Positions 55,969 to 64,000 of a stretch of DNA of 64,000 nt are shown one piece after another. The translations under genes were made by a program, and so were the position numbers. Positions within the stretch are counted from its first letter, which is position 1, and each line of letters begins with the position of its first letter. The notes under the pieces were generated by a model. It searched no databases, was not told the DNA's origin, and saw nothing but the letters and a program-made list of their open reading frames with translations. The stretch spans positions 310,001 to 374,000 of the forward strand of contig NZ_LYRP01000012.1 in NCBI RefSeq assembly GCF_001655675.1, written 5' to 3'. This DNA is from Mangrovibacter phragmitis. Lineage in GTDB: Bacteria > Pseudomonadota > Gammaproteobacteria > Enterobacterales > Enterobacteriaceae.

Positions 55969-57471
55969 ATGCAGGGCAACAGAATTCGACTTTTAGCCAG
56001 TGGGTTGTTGATGCTGACAGCCTCTGGTTTTGCGCAGGCGGATGCACTACAGCCCGATCCCGCATGGCAGGAAGGGAAGCTGCCTAACGGTCTGAAATGG
56101 CAAATTCTTCAGACTCCGCAGCGCCCCAGTGACCGCATTGAGATTCGCCTTTCAATAAATACAGGATCTCTGGCAGAAACTGCTCAGCAGAGTGGTTTCA
56201 CTGCATTTATTCCGCGTATTGCGCTAACGCAAAGCGGCAGCCTGCCCGCGCTTCAGGCGCGCTCCTTATGGCAACAAAGTATTGATCCAAATCGTCCCGC
56301 TCCTCCTGCTCTGGTATCGTACAACTTTACGATGTACGACATGAGCCTGCCGAATAACCGTGACGATTTGTTGAAAGAAGCGTTGTCCTGGCTGGCTGGT
56401 GCCAGTGGTAAGCTGGCGATTACCCAGGAAAGTATTGATAAAGCGCTGTCGACAGAAAATATGGTTAAAACCTGGCCTGCTAACCCGCAGGACGCCTGGT
56501 GGCGCTACCGCTTACAGGGCTCCGCAATGCTGTCCCATGCGCCCGGTACCTCGCTGGAGCAACCCGTTGATATGGCCGCATTGAAGAGCTTTTACTCAAA
56601 ATGGTACACCCCTGATGCCATGACACTGATAATTGTTGGCAATATTGACAGCCGCAGTGTGTCTGAGCAAATTGCCAAAATTTTTGGCTCACTTACTGGA
56701 AAGCGCACGACCCCGGCTACACTCCCTACATTACAGCCGCTCAAGTCTGATGCAGTAAGCCTGATAAGTAACCACCTGCAGCAAGATCGGCTTTCTGTGA
56801 TGTGGGATACCCCCTGGGAACCTATTCGTGATTCGGCGGCACTGCTCCATTACTGGCGCGCTGATCTGGCTCGTGAAGCACTTTTCTGGCATGTTCAGCA
56901 GGCCATGGAAAAGCGTAAAGTGAAAGATATTGGCCTTGGTTTCGACTGCCGTGTGCTTTATCAACGTGCCCAGTGTGGGCTGAATCTGGACACATCGGGT
57001 GACACGTTAGAAAAAAACATGGCGCTTTTGAGTGAAGAACTGGCGAATGTCCGGGAAAAAGGGTTGCCACAAGAAAGTGTGGATGCGCTGATAGAACAGA
57101 AGCGCAAAGAGCTGCAAACGCTGTTTGCCACCTACGCTCGTACTGACACTGGGGTACTAATGAATCAGCGCCTGCGTTCACTACAAAACCAGGTGGTGGA
57201 TATTGCACCCGAGCAATATCAGAAGTTGCGCGCCGCTTTTTTGGGGTCAGTGACTATTGCTGAAATTAATCAGGAATTGCGCCAGATGCTCTCGCAGGAT
57301 ATGGCACTGGTATTGCTCCAGCCTCAGGGCGAGGCTGAGGTTAACCCGAAAACACTACGCGAAATCTGGGGTAAGCATATGCCGGTTGACGTGCCGGCTT
57401 CATCTGTAACACCAGACGCGCCAGAAACACCCGCAGCACCCGACGCAGGCAGTAATACATCAGGGAAGTGA
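55969..57471 (+). CDS. yhjJ: YhjJ, M16 (insulinase-like) peptidase homologue without the zinc motif
   Basis: A 500-aa periplasmic protein (E. coli YhjJ 498 aa), signal peptide to about residue 25 (FAQADA). It has the M16 fold, recognisable from NTGSLAETAQQSGFTAFIPR and FYSKWYTPDAMTLIIVGNID. At the place where active M16 peptidases have HxxEH, the sequence reads FTAFIPRIAL, so zinc binding and catalysis are not expected; the E. coli protein is the same. The C-terminus is a Pro/Ala/Asp-rich tail. Function unknown. Confidence 0.93.
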   Translation: MQGNRIRLLASGLLMLTASGFAQADALQPDPAWQEGKLPNGLKWQILQTPQRPSDRIEIRLSINTGSLAETAQQSGFTAFIPRIALTQSGSLPALQARSLWQQSIDPNRPAPPALVSYNFTMYDMSLPNNRDDLLKEALSWLAGASGKLAITQESIDKALSTENMVKTWPANPQDAWWRYRLQGSAMLSHAPGTSLEQPVDMAALKSFYSKWYTPDAMTLIIVGNIDSRSVSEQIAKIFGSLTGKRTTPATLPTLQPLKSDAVSLISNHLQQDRLSVMWDTPWEPIRDSAALLHYWRADLAREALFWHVQQAMEKRKVKDIGLGFDCRVLYQRAQCGLNLDTSGDTLEKNMALLSEELANVREKGLPQESVDALIEQKRKELQTLFATYARTDTGVLMNQRLRSLQNQVVDIAPEQYQKLRAAFLGSVTIAEINQELRQMLSQDMALVLLQPQGEAEVNPKTLREIWGKHMPVDVPASSVTPDAPETPAAPDAGSNTSGK

Positions 57472-57528
57472 AACTGCCTGAACGGCAAAGTTTAGCGAAA
57501 AGAACGCGTTGTAACGGATAGGGAAACA

Positions 57529-57550
57529 CTCTCCCGGAGACCCGGGAGAG
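57529..57550. terminator. Shared terminator between yhjJ and kdgK
   Basis: Stem CTCTCCCGG / CCGGGAGAG between convergent genes, 57 bases after yhjJ and 10 bases from the kdgK stop. Confidence 0.6.
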
Positions 57551-57560
57551 CTGGCAGGAA

Positions 57561-58493
57561 TCAGTCAGGCATCGCTTCGCGAGGGATAATCGCGCCGCGG
57601 TACTGAATAACTGTACTGGCTGTCAGGTGGCCGCGTTTTGCTGCATCTTCGGCACTGGCTCCGGTGAGGCGAACCGCCAGGTAGCCCGCGCTAAAGGAGT
57701 CGCCTGCTGCAGTGGTATCAACCACTTTGTCTTTGGGCAGTTTCACGGCCGGAACATTAATCGTTGCCTGCCCCTGAATAGCCACCAGGCAACTGTCGGC
57801 ACCGCGTTTAATTACGACTTCGCGTACACCAGCCTCCTGGGTGCGGCGAATCACTTCCTCTACAGGTTTTTCCCCCCATAAAGCGTCTTCATCATCCAGC
57901 GTCAGGAAGGCAATGTCTGTACAGGTCAGCATTTGGTGATAAACCTGCTGAGTCTCTTCTTTGCTGCGCCATAAACGGGGGCGATAGTTATTATCGAAAA
58001 TAACTTTCCCACCATTTTCACGACACTGGCGTAACAGGTTCAGCAATTTTTCACGGCTTTCCGGGCTGAGGATCGCAAGACTGATACCGCTCAGGTACAG
58101 ATAGTCGAACTGGGCCAGTTGCTGGCAAATGGCGTCTGCCTGGTCGCTCTCCAGCCAGTAACGGGCTGCGGCTTCGTTACGCCAGTAGTAAAACGTACGC
58201 TCGCCAGTGTCATCGGTCTCGATGTAATAGAGCCCTGGCAGGCGGTTTTCCATTTGTTGTATCAGACTCGTTTTTACATTTTCCTGCTGCCATGCATTCA
58301 GCATTTGCTGACTGAAGCTGTCTGTGCCCAGTGCGGTGATGTAGTGTACTGACAACGCAGCCTCATCAACCTGACGGGCTATATAAACAGACGTGTTCAG
58401 GGTGTCGCCGCCAAAACCGCGATGAACATCAGCGCCTTTTTGCGACAACTCAATCATACATTCGCCAATAACGGCAATTTTTTTGGTCGGCAT
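57561..58493 (-). CDS. kdgK: KdgK 2-keto-3-deoxygluconate kinase
   Basis: A 310-aa PfkB-family kinase (E. coli KdgK 309 aa) starting MPTKKIAVIGECMIELSQ. The N-terminal RGFGGDTLNTSVYIAR and the C-terminal signature VDTTAAGDSFSAGYLAVRL, with the catalytic Asp, are clear. It phosphorylates 2-keto-3-deoxy-D-gluconate to KDPG in hexuronate and pectin breakdown. A KdgR-like operator lies about 70 bases upstream. Distinct from the KguK-like kinase at 1.7-2.6 kb. Confidence 0.96.
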   Translation of the reverse strand: MPTKKIAVIGECMIELSQKGADVHRGFGGDTLNTSVYIARQVDEAALSVHYITALGTDSFSQQMLNAWQQENVKTSLIQQMENRLPGLYYIETDDTGERTFYYWRNEAAARYWLESDQADAICQQLAQFDYLYLSGISLAILSPESREKLLNLLRQCRENGGKVIFDNNYRPRLWRSKEETQQVYHQMLTCTDIAFLTLDDEDALWGEKPVEEVIRRTQEAGVREVVIKRGADSCLVAIQGQATINVPAVKLPKDKVVDTTAAGDSFSAGYLAVRLTGASAEDAAKRGHLTASTVIQYRGAIIPREAMPD

Positions 58494-58560
58494 AATTCTG
58501 GAACCTGATTGGAGAGACTGTCTTTAGTGTGCGGCTCGTTTGAAAATCAGTCAAACATTT

Positions 58561-58578
58561 TAAAACAACGTTTCGATA
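58561..58578. promoter_or_regulatory. KdgR-type operator of kdgK
   Basis: TAAAACAACGTTTCGATA resembles the KdgR palindrome core GAAAC-N3-GTTTC (here AAAAC-AAC-GTTTC). kdgK belongs to the KdgR regulon in E. coli and pectolytic relatives. The kdgR gene is not in the window. Confidence 0.55.
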
Positions 58579-58650
58579 AAAATTTGACATCGCACAGTAT
58601 TGAGGCTACCACGGATGCGTGTCCTGCATCACTTGCCTGGAAAACGCGCG

Positions 58651-58677
58651 TAAAGTTATCCCGTGCCCCGCCGATAA
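58651..58677 (+). promoter_or_regulatory. Sigma-28 (FliA) promoter of pdeH
   Basis: TAAAGTTA (58651-58658), an 11-base spacer, then GCCGATAA (58670-58677). Only one base departs from the flagellar class 3 consensus TAAAGTTT-N11-GCCGATAA. Predicted start near 58685, about 45 bases before the pdeH ATG. E. coli yhjH is likewise a class 3 flagellar gene. Confidence 0.9.
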
Positions 58678-58729
58678 CCGAGTGACAAGGCTTTGCCTTT
58701 ATACTCGTTTATACAGGATGTCATTAGCA

Positions 58730-59503
58730 ATGAACTTAAAGCAAATCACCCACCGGCTGTATACGCCTGAAGCGAATATAGAAAGCGGACAGGCTCAACG
58801 CTTGTGGTCGGCGTGTGAACGTGCTTACACTTTTCAACCGATTTACCGGACTTCGGGTCGGTTGATGGCGGTTGAAATGTTAACGGCAATCACTGACCTG
58901 GAAGATGTATCAAGGCGTGTTCGTCCGGACCACTATTTTGCTGCAATTACCACAGCGCAACGGGTTGAGGTTGTACGGGAACAGTTGAGCCTGCTGGAAC
59001 ACCTGGAGAGTCTTTTCCTGCGATTTAATATTCTGGCTTCAGTTAATATTGATGGACCTACCTTGCTGGCTATTCGCCAGGAGCCTGCAATGCTGGCGCG
59101 CATAGCCCGCCTGCCGTGGGTTCGCTTTGAGCTGGTTGAACATATTCGCTTGCCCAGCAATGCCTCTTTGGCGGGGATGCCGGAGTTTGGCCCTCTGTGG
59201 CTGGATGATTTTGGTACTGGCATGGCAAACTTCTCTTCACTCAGTGAAGTGCGTTACGACTACATTAAAGTAGCGCGTGAACTGTTCATTATGCTGCGCA
59301 AAACAGCAGAAGGCCGCAATCTGTTCACTCTCTTACTGCAACTGATGAATCGCTATTGTAATGGTGTGATTGTTGAAGGCGTGGAAACAGCAGAGGAGTG
59401 GCGGGCGATACAGGCTTCTCCGGCGATGGCTGCGCAAGGCTACTTCCTTTCCCGGCCTCAGCCTTTCAATAACCTGGAGCATGTGCTCTTACAACTGGTC
59501 TGA
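58730..59503 (+). CDS. pdeH: PdeH (YhjH) cyclic-di-GMP phosphodiesterase
   Basis: A 257-aa stand-alone EAL-domain enzyme (E. coli PdeH 255 aa), the main phosphodiesterase that keeps cyclic-di-GMP low during motility and so opposes cellulose and curli production. Active-site motifs are present: RLMAVEMLTAI (EAL position), NIDGPTLLA, FELVEHI, LDDFGTGMANF, YIKVAREL and VEGVETAEE. Start set at 58730 (MNLKQITHRLYTPEA), with AGGA 11 bases upstream; ATG 58718 is an alternative. Driven by the sigma-28 promoter just upstream. Confidence 0.95.
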   Translation: MNLKQITHRLYTPEANIESGQAQRLWSACERAYTFQPIYRTSGRLMAVEMLTAITDLEDVSRRVRPDHYFAAITTAQRVEVVREQLSLLEHLESLFLRFNILASVNIDGPTLLAIRQEPAMLARIARLPWVRFELVEHIRLPSNASLAGMPEFGPLWLDDFGTGMANFSSLSEVRYDYIKVARELFIMLRKTAEGRNLFTLLLQLMNRYCNGVIVEGVETAEEWRAIQASPAMAAQGYFLSRPQPFNNLEHVLLQLV

Positions 59504-59506
59504 TTC

Positions 59507-59537
59507 AGCCGCAGCGCAGGAAAGCGTTGCTGCGGCT
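59507..59537. terminator. Shared terminator between pdeH and yhjE
   Basis: Nine-bp perfect stem AGCCGCAGC / GCTGCGGCT with a 13-base loop, followed on the plus strand by TGTCTT, between convergent genes. Confidence 0.65.
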
Positions 59538-59547
59538 TGTCTTACTA

Positions 59548-60873
59548 TCAGAGTGACTGGTGGCGTGTTTCCTTCGTGAGGATCAGGGCAAGCAGTGTCA
59601 GTACGGCCATCGTCGCCAGGTAGAAACCAACATACAGCAAACCATAATTAGCCTGTAACCAGGTGGCAATATAAGGTGCTACCGATGCGCCAAGAATGGA
59701 AGAGACGTTATAAGAGAAAGACGCCCCGGTATAACGCACTTCGGTTGGGAACAGTTCAGGCAGTAATGCCCCCATCGGCCCAAAGGTTAACCCCATCAGG
59801 CTCAGCCCGAGGAACAAATACAGCATTACCAGCGATTCATTGCCAGAACCCAGAAGTTTTGGGAACACGAACAGCGCAAACAGAATTATCAGGCTGGTAA
59901 TGACAATCATACTGTTACGGCGCCCGTATTTATCTGCAATGAGCCCGGCGACAGGAATCATCAGGCCGAAACCAATTACCGCCATCATCAGCATCCACAG
60001 TACATCATTACGCGGGAAACCAAGGCCTGCGGGTACTGGTGAAGTGCTGAATGTCATTGAATACACTGTCATGATGTAAAACAGTGTGTAGGTTGCCAGC
60101 ATGATGAATGTGCCAAGAATGGTCGCCTTGAGGTGTTTGCTCAGCAGGCGCCCTAGTGGCACTTTCACTTGTTTCCCCGCTTTGGCTATTTTGGAGAAGA
60201 CTGGCGTTTCATGTAATGAAACACGTACATACAGGCCAATCAACACCAGCACAGCCGAGAAGATAAACGGAATACGCCATCCCCAGGCCATAAACTGTTC
60301 GTTGGTGAGCAACCAGGACAGCAGCAGGAAAGTACCGTTGGCAAAAAAGAAACCAATTGGCGCACCTAACTGGGGGAAAGAACCATAAAGTGCACGTTTC
60401 TTTGCCGGGGCGTTTTCTGTTGCCAGTAGTGCGGCTCCCCCCCATTCACCACCGAGCCCCAGGCCTTGCCCAAAACGCGCTAAAGCGAGCAGCAGCGGTG
60501 CCATCACCCCAATGCTGGCATAGCCAGGCAACAGGCCAATGAGTACCGTAGAAATACCCATCGTCAGTAGCGATGCAACCAGCGTTGCCTTGCGGCCAAC
60601 ACGGTCGCCAAAGTGGCCAAATAGCGCGGAACCAATCGGGCGGGCAATAAACGCAATGGCAAATGTTGCCAGTGATTGCAGTGTTGCTGCGGTCGGGTCA
60701 CCCTGCGGAAAGAAAATATGTGGGAAGACGATTACGGCAGCGGTGGCATAAATATAGAAATCAAAGAATTCAATTGCAGTGCCAATAAGTGATGCAATGA
60801 CCACTTTGCCGCGTGAGTTAACCGGTGTCTCCTGATTTTCAGTATCGATAGTAGTTGTGATGGAAGCTTGCAT
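59548..60873 (-). CDS. yhjE: YhjE MFS transporter (metabolite:H+ symporter family)
   Basis: A 441-aa, 12-TM transporter (E. coli YhjE 440 aa) of the MHS family, related to the shikimate, proline/betaine and alpha-ketoglutarate symporters. Visible signatures are GTAIEFFDFYIYATAAVIVF, GHFGDRVGRKATL and ARFGQGLGLGGEWGGAALL. Substrate unknown. The upstream 60874-61143 region, apart from the yhjD hairpin, contains an A+T-rich stretch that presumably holds its promoter. Confidence 0.93.
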   Translation of the reverse strand: MQASITTTIDTENQETPVNSRGKVVIASLIGTAIEFFDFYIYATAAVIVFPHIFFPQGDPTAATLQSLATFAIAFIARPIGSALFGHFGDRVGRKATLVASLLTMGISTVLIGLLPGYASIGVMAPLLLALARFGQGLGLGGEWGGAALLATENAPAKKRALYGSFPQLGAPIGFFFANGTFLLLSWLLTNEQFMAWGWRIPFIFSAVLVLIGLYVRVSLHETPVFSKIAKAGKQVKVPLGRLLSKHLKATILGTFIMLATYTLFYIMTVYSMTFSTSPVPAGLGFPRNDVLWMLMMAVIGFGLMIPVAGLIADKYGRRNSMIVITSLIILFALFVFPKLLGSGNESLVMLYLFLGLSLMGLTFGPMGALLPELFPTEVRYTGASFSYNVSSILGASVAPYIATWLQANYGLLYVGFYLATMAVLTLLALILTKETRHQSL

Positions 60874-61105
60874 AATTTTTTCTTATTTACGACGAGTGAA
60901 CAGCAATATTAGGCACAGCAAAAGTGACATTTCAACGGCGCGAAGGGTGGGGATTTGGTGAAAAAATAATCGAAAAGTGAATAATGTTTGGACTGGGAAT
61001 AAATGTTATGTTACATGCTTTTCGATTTGTAAAAATCAGAATAAAAAACTGGATTCAGGTTAAATAAAAGTTACGGACTGGTGTTATCTGCTACTTTTCT
61101 TTCTT

Positions 61106-61133
61106 CCCACCATTTTTAGCTAAAAATGGTGGG
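61106..61133. terminator. Palindromic hairpin downstream of yhjD
   Basis: A perfect 28-base palindrome (arms CCCACCATTTTTAG / CTAAAAATGGTGGG) ten bases past the yhjD stop. Without a T-run outside the stem, but likely to end or protect the yhjD transcript. Confidence 0.55.
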
Positions 61134-61143
61134 GAAGGCAGCA

Positions 61144-62133
61144 TTAATTTCGAGATTTCCCGGGCATTTGAGGATCATCTTTGTATTGTGCTGTAGCAAT
61201 CCATGCGGCACAGAACAAGGTCAGACGGGCAAAGAAGTAAAAAAACGCCATTAAACCCAGCACGGAACCAAAAGCTGCTCCTGAAGGTGAACTGACCAGT
61301 TTCGGTAAGGTATACGTCATAATAATCTTCAGCACTTCAAAACCAACGGCGGCGATGAACGTACCGCGAATCAACGCTTTGCGGCGAGGGCGGTGGCGGG
61401 GTAATCGCCAGAATATCCAGAAAAATAACAAGTAGTTGGCGAAAATTGAAATGACCAGCCCAATCGCGCGCCAGGCGGGTTTAAGCCAGGTGAGTGCATC
61501 CAGGTGCAGCAGGTGAATAATCAACGTTTGTGCTGAACCCGCAACAGAGGTAATAAACAGCGTGACAACCAGTGCAATAATCAACCCCGTCAGTGCTGTG
61601 AAGTCACGTAAATATTTCACCCAAATTTTTTCTTTGTCCTGAGGATTGCGTTCCCAGACATCCCGCGACTGAGCCCTTACCGCTTCTCTCAGGTTACCCA
61701 TCCAGTTAATCCCGGAATATAACGCAATCATCAAACCGACCAGACCGACGGTAGTGCGCTGTTGTACGGCAGTCTGAATAGTGTTTTTCAATGTACTGGC
61801 AAGGGTGGGATCACTGACGTTATTGAGGATCCGGGTGAAGATATCTTCCAGGAGAGTTGGGTGAGAAGCCAGTACATACCCGGCGACAGCAAACGACACC
61901 ATCATTACCGGAATCAGTGATAGAAACGAAAAATAGGTGATTGCCGCGCCAAACTGATTGCCCATGCGGTCATTAAAACGTTCAGCAGCACGCAGAAAGT
62001 GAGCTACCACTGGGTTACGGCTTGCCTGGTTTACTGCAGAAATTGCTTTATCAACAGCGCCGTTAGCCGCATTGGTGGAGGATTTTTTGTGAGATGAATC
62101 GCCGTTACCTGGGCGGTTTTCCGGTGCAGACAT
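61144..62133 (-). CDS. yhjD: YhjD inner-membrane protein (YihY/RBN family)
   Basis: A 329-aa membrane protein with about six hydrophobic segments, very similar to E. coli YhjD (337 aa) from FLRAAERFNDRMGNQFGAAI to the end AQYKDDPQMPGKSRN. A mutation in E. coli yhjD was reported to suppress the need for Kdo on lipid A by aiding its export, so a lipid/LPS transport role is suspected. I set the start at 62133 (MSAPENRPGNGDSS), with AAGGG seven bases upstream; the ATG at 62160 is weaker. The N-terminal 45 residues are variable. Confidence 0.92.
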   Translation of the reverse strand: MSAPENRPGNGDSSHKKSSTNAANGAVDKAISAVNQASRNPVVAHFLRAAERFNDRMGNQFGAAITYFSFLSLIPVMMVSFAVAGYVLASHPTLLEDIFTRILNNVSDPTLASTLKNTIQTAVQQRTTVGLVGLMIALYSGINWMGNLREAVRAQSRDVWERNPQDKEKIWVKYLRDFTALTGLIIALVVTLFITSVAGSAQTLIIHLLHLDALTWLKPAWRAIGLVISIFANYLLFFWIFWRLPRHRPRRKALIRGTFIAAVGFEVLKIIMTYTLPKLVSSPSGAAFGSVLGLMAFFYFFARLTLFCAAWIATAQYKDDPQMPGKSRN

Positions 62134-62206
62134 GTGTTTCCCTTCAATTAATAACTTCACTAAATGTGTGAGCCCGGCCGGTCGGACTCATTGGTTGTAG
62201 TATAGC

Positions 62207-63112
62207 TCAGGGCTGTTCCAGATAACTTTTCATAACTTCGCTTAACCAGTTCATAAACAGGTGTACCCTGCGTGAAAGGTTGCGCCGGTGCGGGTAAATC
62301 AAGGATACAGGCATGGGTTCAGCACGATATTGTGGAAGAATCTCAATTAATGTTCCCTGGCGTAAAAATTCTCTCACGCCAACCCGGGGGACCTGAATAA
62401 TCCCCAGGCCTGCCAGGCAGGCATCTTTATATGCCTGGGTGCTGTTTACCGTCAGAATACCGCCCGTCCTGGCCTGATGTACCTGCTTGTCATCAACATA
62501 TTCAAAACCGGTGGGGCGAGTGCCCAGATTCACTGTGTAATGAATCAATGCATGGTTGCTGAGGTCTTCCAGTGTTGAAGGGTAACCGAATCGGGCCAGA
62601 TAATCCGGGCTGGCGCAGTTAACAATCATCATTTTTCCCAGTGATCGCGCAACCAGCCCTGAATCTTTGAGCCCGCCAACCCGTAACACGCAATCAAAAC
62701 CTTCACGAATGACATCCACCAGGCGGTCACTGCTGCTGAGTTCCAGTTCAATACCGGGATATTGTTGTAAAAAACCAGGCAGGTGAGGGATAACCACCTT
62801 ACTGGCGATATCTACGGGTAAATCCACGCGCAAGCGCCCGCTAATGCTGCGTGGATCATGCTGGAACATACCGTCCATTTCATCAAGGTTTGCCAGAACA
62901 TCCCGACAACGTTCGTAGTAAACCATGCCGTCCTGGGTGAGGCTGACGCGGCGTGTTGTACGGTGCAGTAATTGGGTGCCCAGTTGATTTTCCAGCGCCT
63001 GAATCTGGCGGGATACACTACCTTTAGGCAAACCAAGTGTGTCTGCGGCGCGGGTAAAACTCTCGAGTTCCGCGACCCGCAGGAACAATTGCATTGCGTG
63101 AATTTTATCCAT
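62207..63112 (-). CDS. yhjC: YhjC LysR-family transcriptional regulator
   Basis: A 301-aa LysR-type regulator. The N-terminal winged HTH reads FTRAADTLGLPKGSVSRQIQ, followed by LGTQLLHRTTRRVSLT, then a substrate-binding domain. It is clearly the counterpart of E. coli YhjC, which has been linked to control of csgD; that link is from memory. It is divergent from a short-chain dehydrogenase gene across about 120 bases, the classic arrangement for a LysR regulator and its target. Confidence 0.93.
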   Translation of the reverse strand: MDKIHAMQLFLRVAELESFTRAADTLGLPKGSVSRQIQALENQLGTQLLHRTTRRVSLTQDGMVYYERCRDVLANLDEMDGMFQHDPRSISGRLRVDLPVDIASKVVIPHLPGFLQQYPGIELELSSSDRLVDVIREGFDCVLRVGGLKDSGLVARSLGKMMIVNCASPDYLARFGYPSTLEDLSNHALIHYTVNLGTRPTGFEYVDDKQVHQARTGGILTVNSTQAYKDACLAGLGIIQVPRVGVREFLRQGTLIEILPQYRAEPMPVSLIYPHRRNLSRRVHLFMNWLSEVMKSYLEQP

Positions 63113-63231
63113 ATTTTTGCTCTATTGTTGTTGTATGTGAAACAGTGATGTGTATCTCCTTACCTTTATTGTTTTTATAGCAGCTAATAAGCTGTACTTC
63201 GACACCATGACAGACAAAGATGAGGTTTATG

Positions 63232-63990
63232 ATGACACAACGTATTGCTTTGATTACCGGTGGTAGCCGTGGTTTGGGGAAAAACGCCGCGCTGAAGCTT
63301 GCCAGTGCCGGAATTGATATTATTTTTACCTGGCATAGTAACCAACAGGCTGCAGAAGAAACTGTTCAGGAGATAGCCGAAAAAGGCGTCAAGGTTAAGG
63401 CTATTCAGTTAGATGTTGGCCAAAGTTCTCAATTTCCTGCCTTTGTCGAAACCCTGGCCGGGGCGCTTCAATCGCAATGGCAGTGCTCACATATTGATTA
63501 TTTAATCAACAATGCCGGAACTGGCAGTAGCGCGCCTTTTGGCGAGTTTACTGAGGCGGTTTTTGATGGACTGATGGCGCTACACTTGAAAGGCCCATTT
63601 TTCCTGAGCCAGGCGCTGTTACCCATCATCCGTGATGGTGGCGCTATTCTGAACGTCTCCAGTGGGCTGGCGCGTTTTTCTGTGCCGGGCTATTCCGCTT
63701 ATGCCACCATGAAAGGCGGTATAGAAGTGCTGACCCGCTATATGGCAAAAGAGCTGGGGCCACGCCGTATTCGTGTTAACTGTATTGCCCCCGGTGCGAT
63801 TGAAACCGACTTTGAAGGTGGCGGCGTGCGTGATAACAGCGATATGAACCGGTTTTTAGCCAGCCAGACTGCTCTGGGCCGGGTGGGTTTACCCGATGAT
63901 ATCGGGGATGCCATTGTTGCTTTGCTGAGTGATTCTCTGGCCTGGATGACAGCGCAGCGTGTTGAAGTATCTGGCGGCATGTTCCTGTAA
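63232..63990 (+). CDS. Short-chain dehydrogenase/reductase (SDR), NAD(P)-dependent
   Basis: A 252-aa classical SDR of unknown substrate. The cofactor motif is TGGSRGLGKN (residues 9-18), NNAG is at 93-96, and the catalytic Ser (VSSG, about 143-144), Tyr157 and Lys161 (YATMK) are in place; the PG motif follows (CIAPGAIETDF). Start at 63232 (MTQRIALITGG) because GAGG lies 7 bases upstream; ATGs at 63220 and 63229 are in frame. Divergent from yhjC, hence a candidate target of that regulator. Not present at this position in E. coli K-12 as far as I recall. Confidence 0.9.
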   Translation: MTQRIALITGGSRGLGKNAALKLASAGIDIIFTWHSNQQAAEETVQEIAEKGVKVKAIQLDVGQSSQFPAFVETLAGALQSQWQCSHIDYLINNAGTGSSAPFGEFTEAVFDGLMALHLKGPFFLSQALLPIIRDGGAILNVSSGLARFSVPGYSAYATMKGGIEVLTRYMAKELGPRRIRVNCIAPGAIETDFEGGGVRDNSDMNRFLASQTALGRVGLPDDIGDAIVALLSDSLAWMTAQRVEVSGGMFL

Positions 63991-64000
63991 TTCAGGGTGT

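Overview
The window is chromosomal DNA from a member of the Enterobacteriaceae. From ghrB to yhjC nearly every gene has an Escherichia coli counterpart in the same relative order (ghrB, yiaD, bisC, yiaC, tag, yhjY, yhjX, eptB, proK, dppABCDF, bcsGFE, bcsRQABZC, pdeK, dctA, yhjJ, kdgK, pdeH, yhjE, yhjD, yhjC). Three blocks are extra relative to E. coli: a 2-ketogluconate operon, an ethanolamine operon, and a second complete cellulose synthase operon. That combination suggests the Enterobacter/Kosakonia/Klebsiella side of the family. I cannot fix the genus from sequence alone.

Layout. Positions 1-4.5 kb (minus strand) hold ptxS-like regulator, kguE, kguK, kguT and the 5' part of ghrB, forming a 2-ketogluconate catabolic operon with a PtxS-type operator. 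Positions 4.6-9.7 kb hold yiaD, bisC, yiaC, tag and yhjY. Positions 9.7-13.4 kb hold eat-eutBC behind a near-perfect sigma-54 promoter and an NtrC-type site, so ethanolamine probably serves as a nitrogen source. Positions 13.5-17.1 kb hold yhjX (with a YpdB-type direct repeat), eptB and tRNA-Pro(CGG). Positions 17.1-23.6 kb hold the dipeptide transporter dppABCDF.

Positions 24.3-51.2 kb are the centrepiece: two complete cellulose secretion systems side by side. Operon I (bcsO-Q-A-B-C-D-Z, plus strand) is the BcsD-containing type. Operon II is the E. coli type, with bcsE-F-G on the minus strand and bcsR-Q-A-B-Z-C on the plus strand, including the phosphoethanolamine transferase BcsG. The glucanase of operon II (BcsZ-II) has Asn where the catalytic Asp base of E. 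coli BcsZ lies, while BcsZ-I keeps it.

A family of noncoding, hairpin-rich repeats (three copies at 35.8-37.05 kb, one at 51.4-52.1 kb) brackets operon II in direct orientation. Their conserved module carries an intrinsic terminator on the minus strand and ends in degenerate 25-27 bp GTGAACGG repeats. These repeats are the least explained structure in the window.

Positions 52.2-64 kb return to the E. coli order: pdeK, dctA, yhjJ, kdgK (KdgR-type operator), pdeH (textbook sigma-28 promoter), yhjE, yhjD and yhjC, followed by a divergent short-chain dehydrogenase. Two phosphodiesterases (PdeK, PdeH), two PilZ-containing BcsA proteins and BcsE make this a dense cyclic-di-GMP/cellulose neighbourhood. 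All identifications come from reading the sequence and memory of the families; no database search was run.
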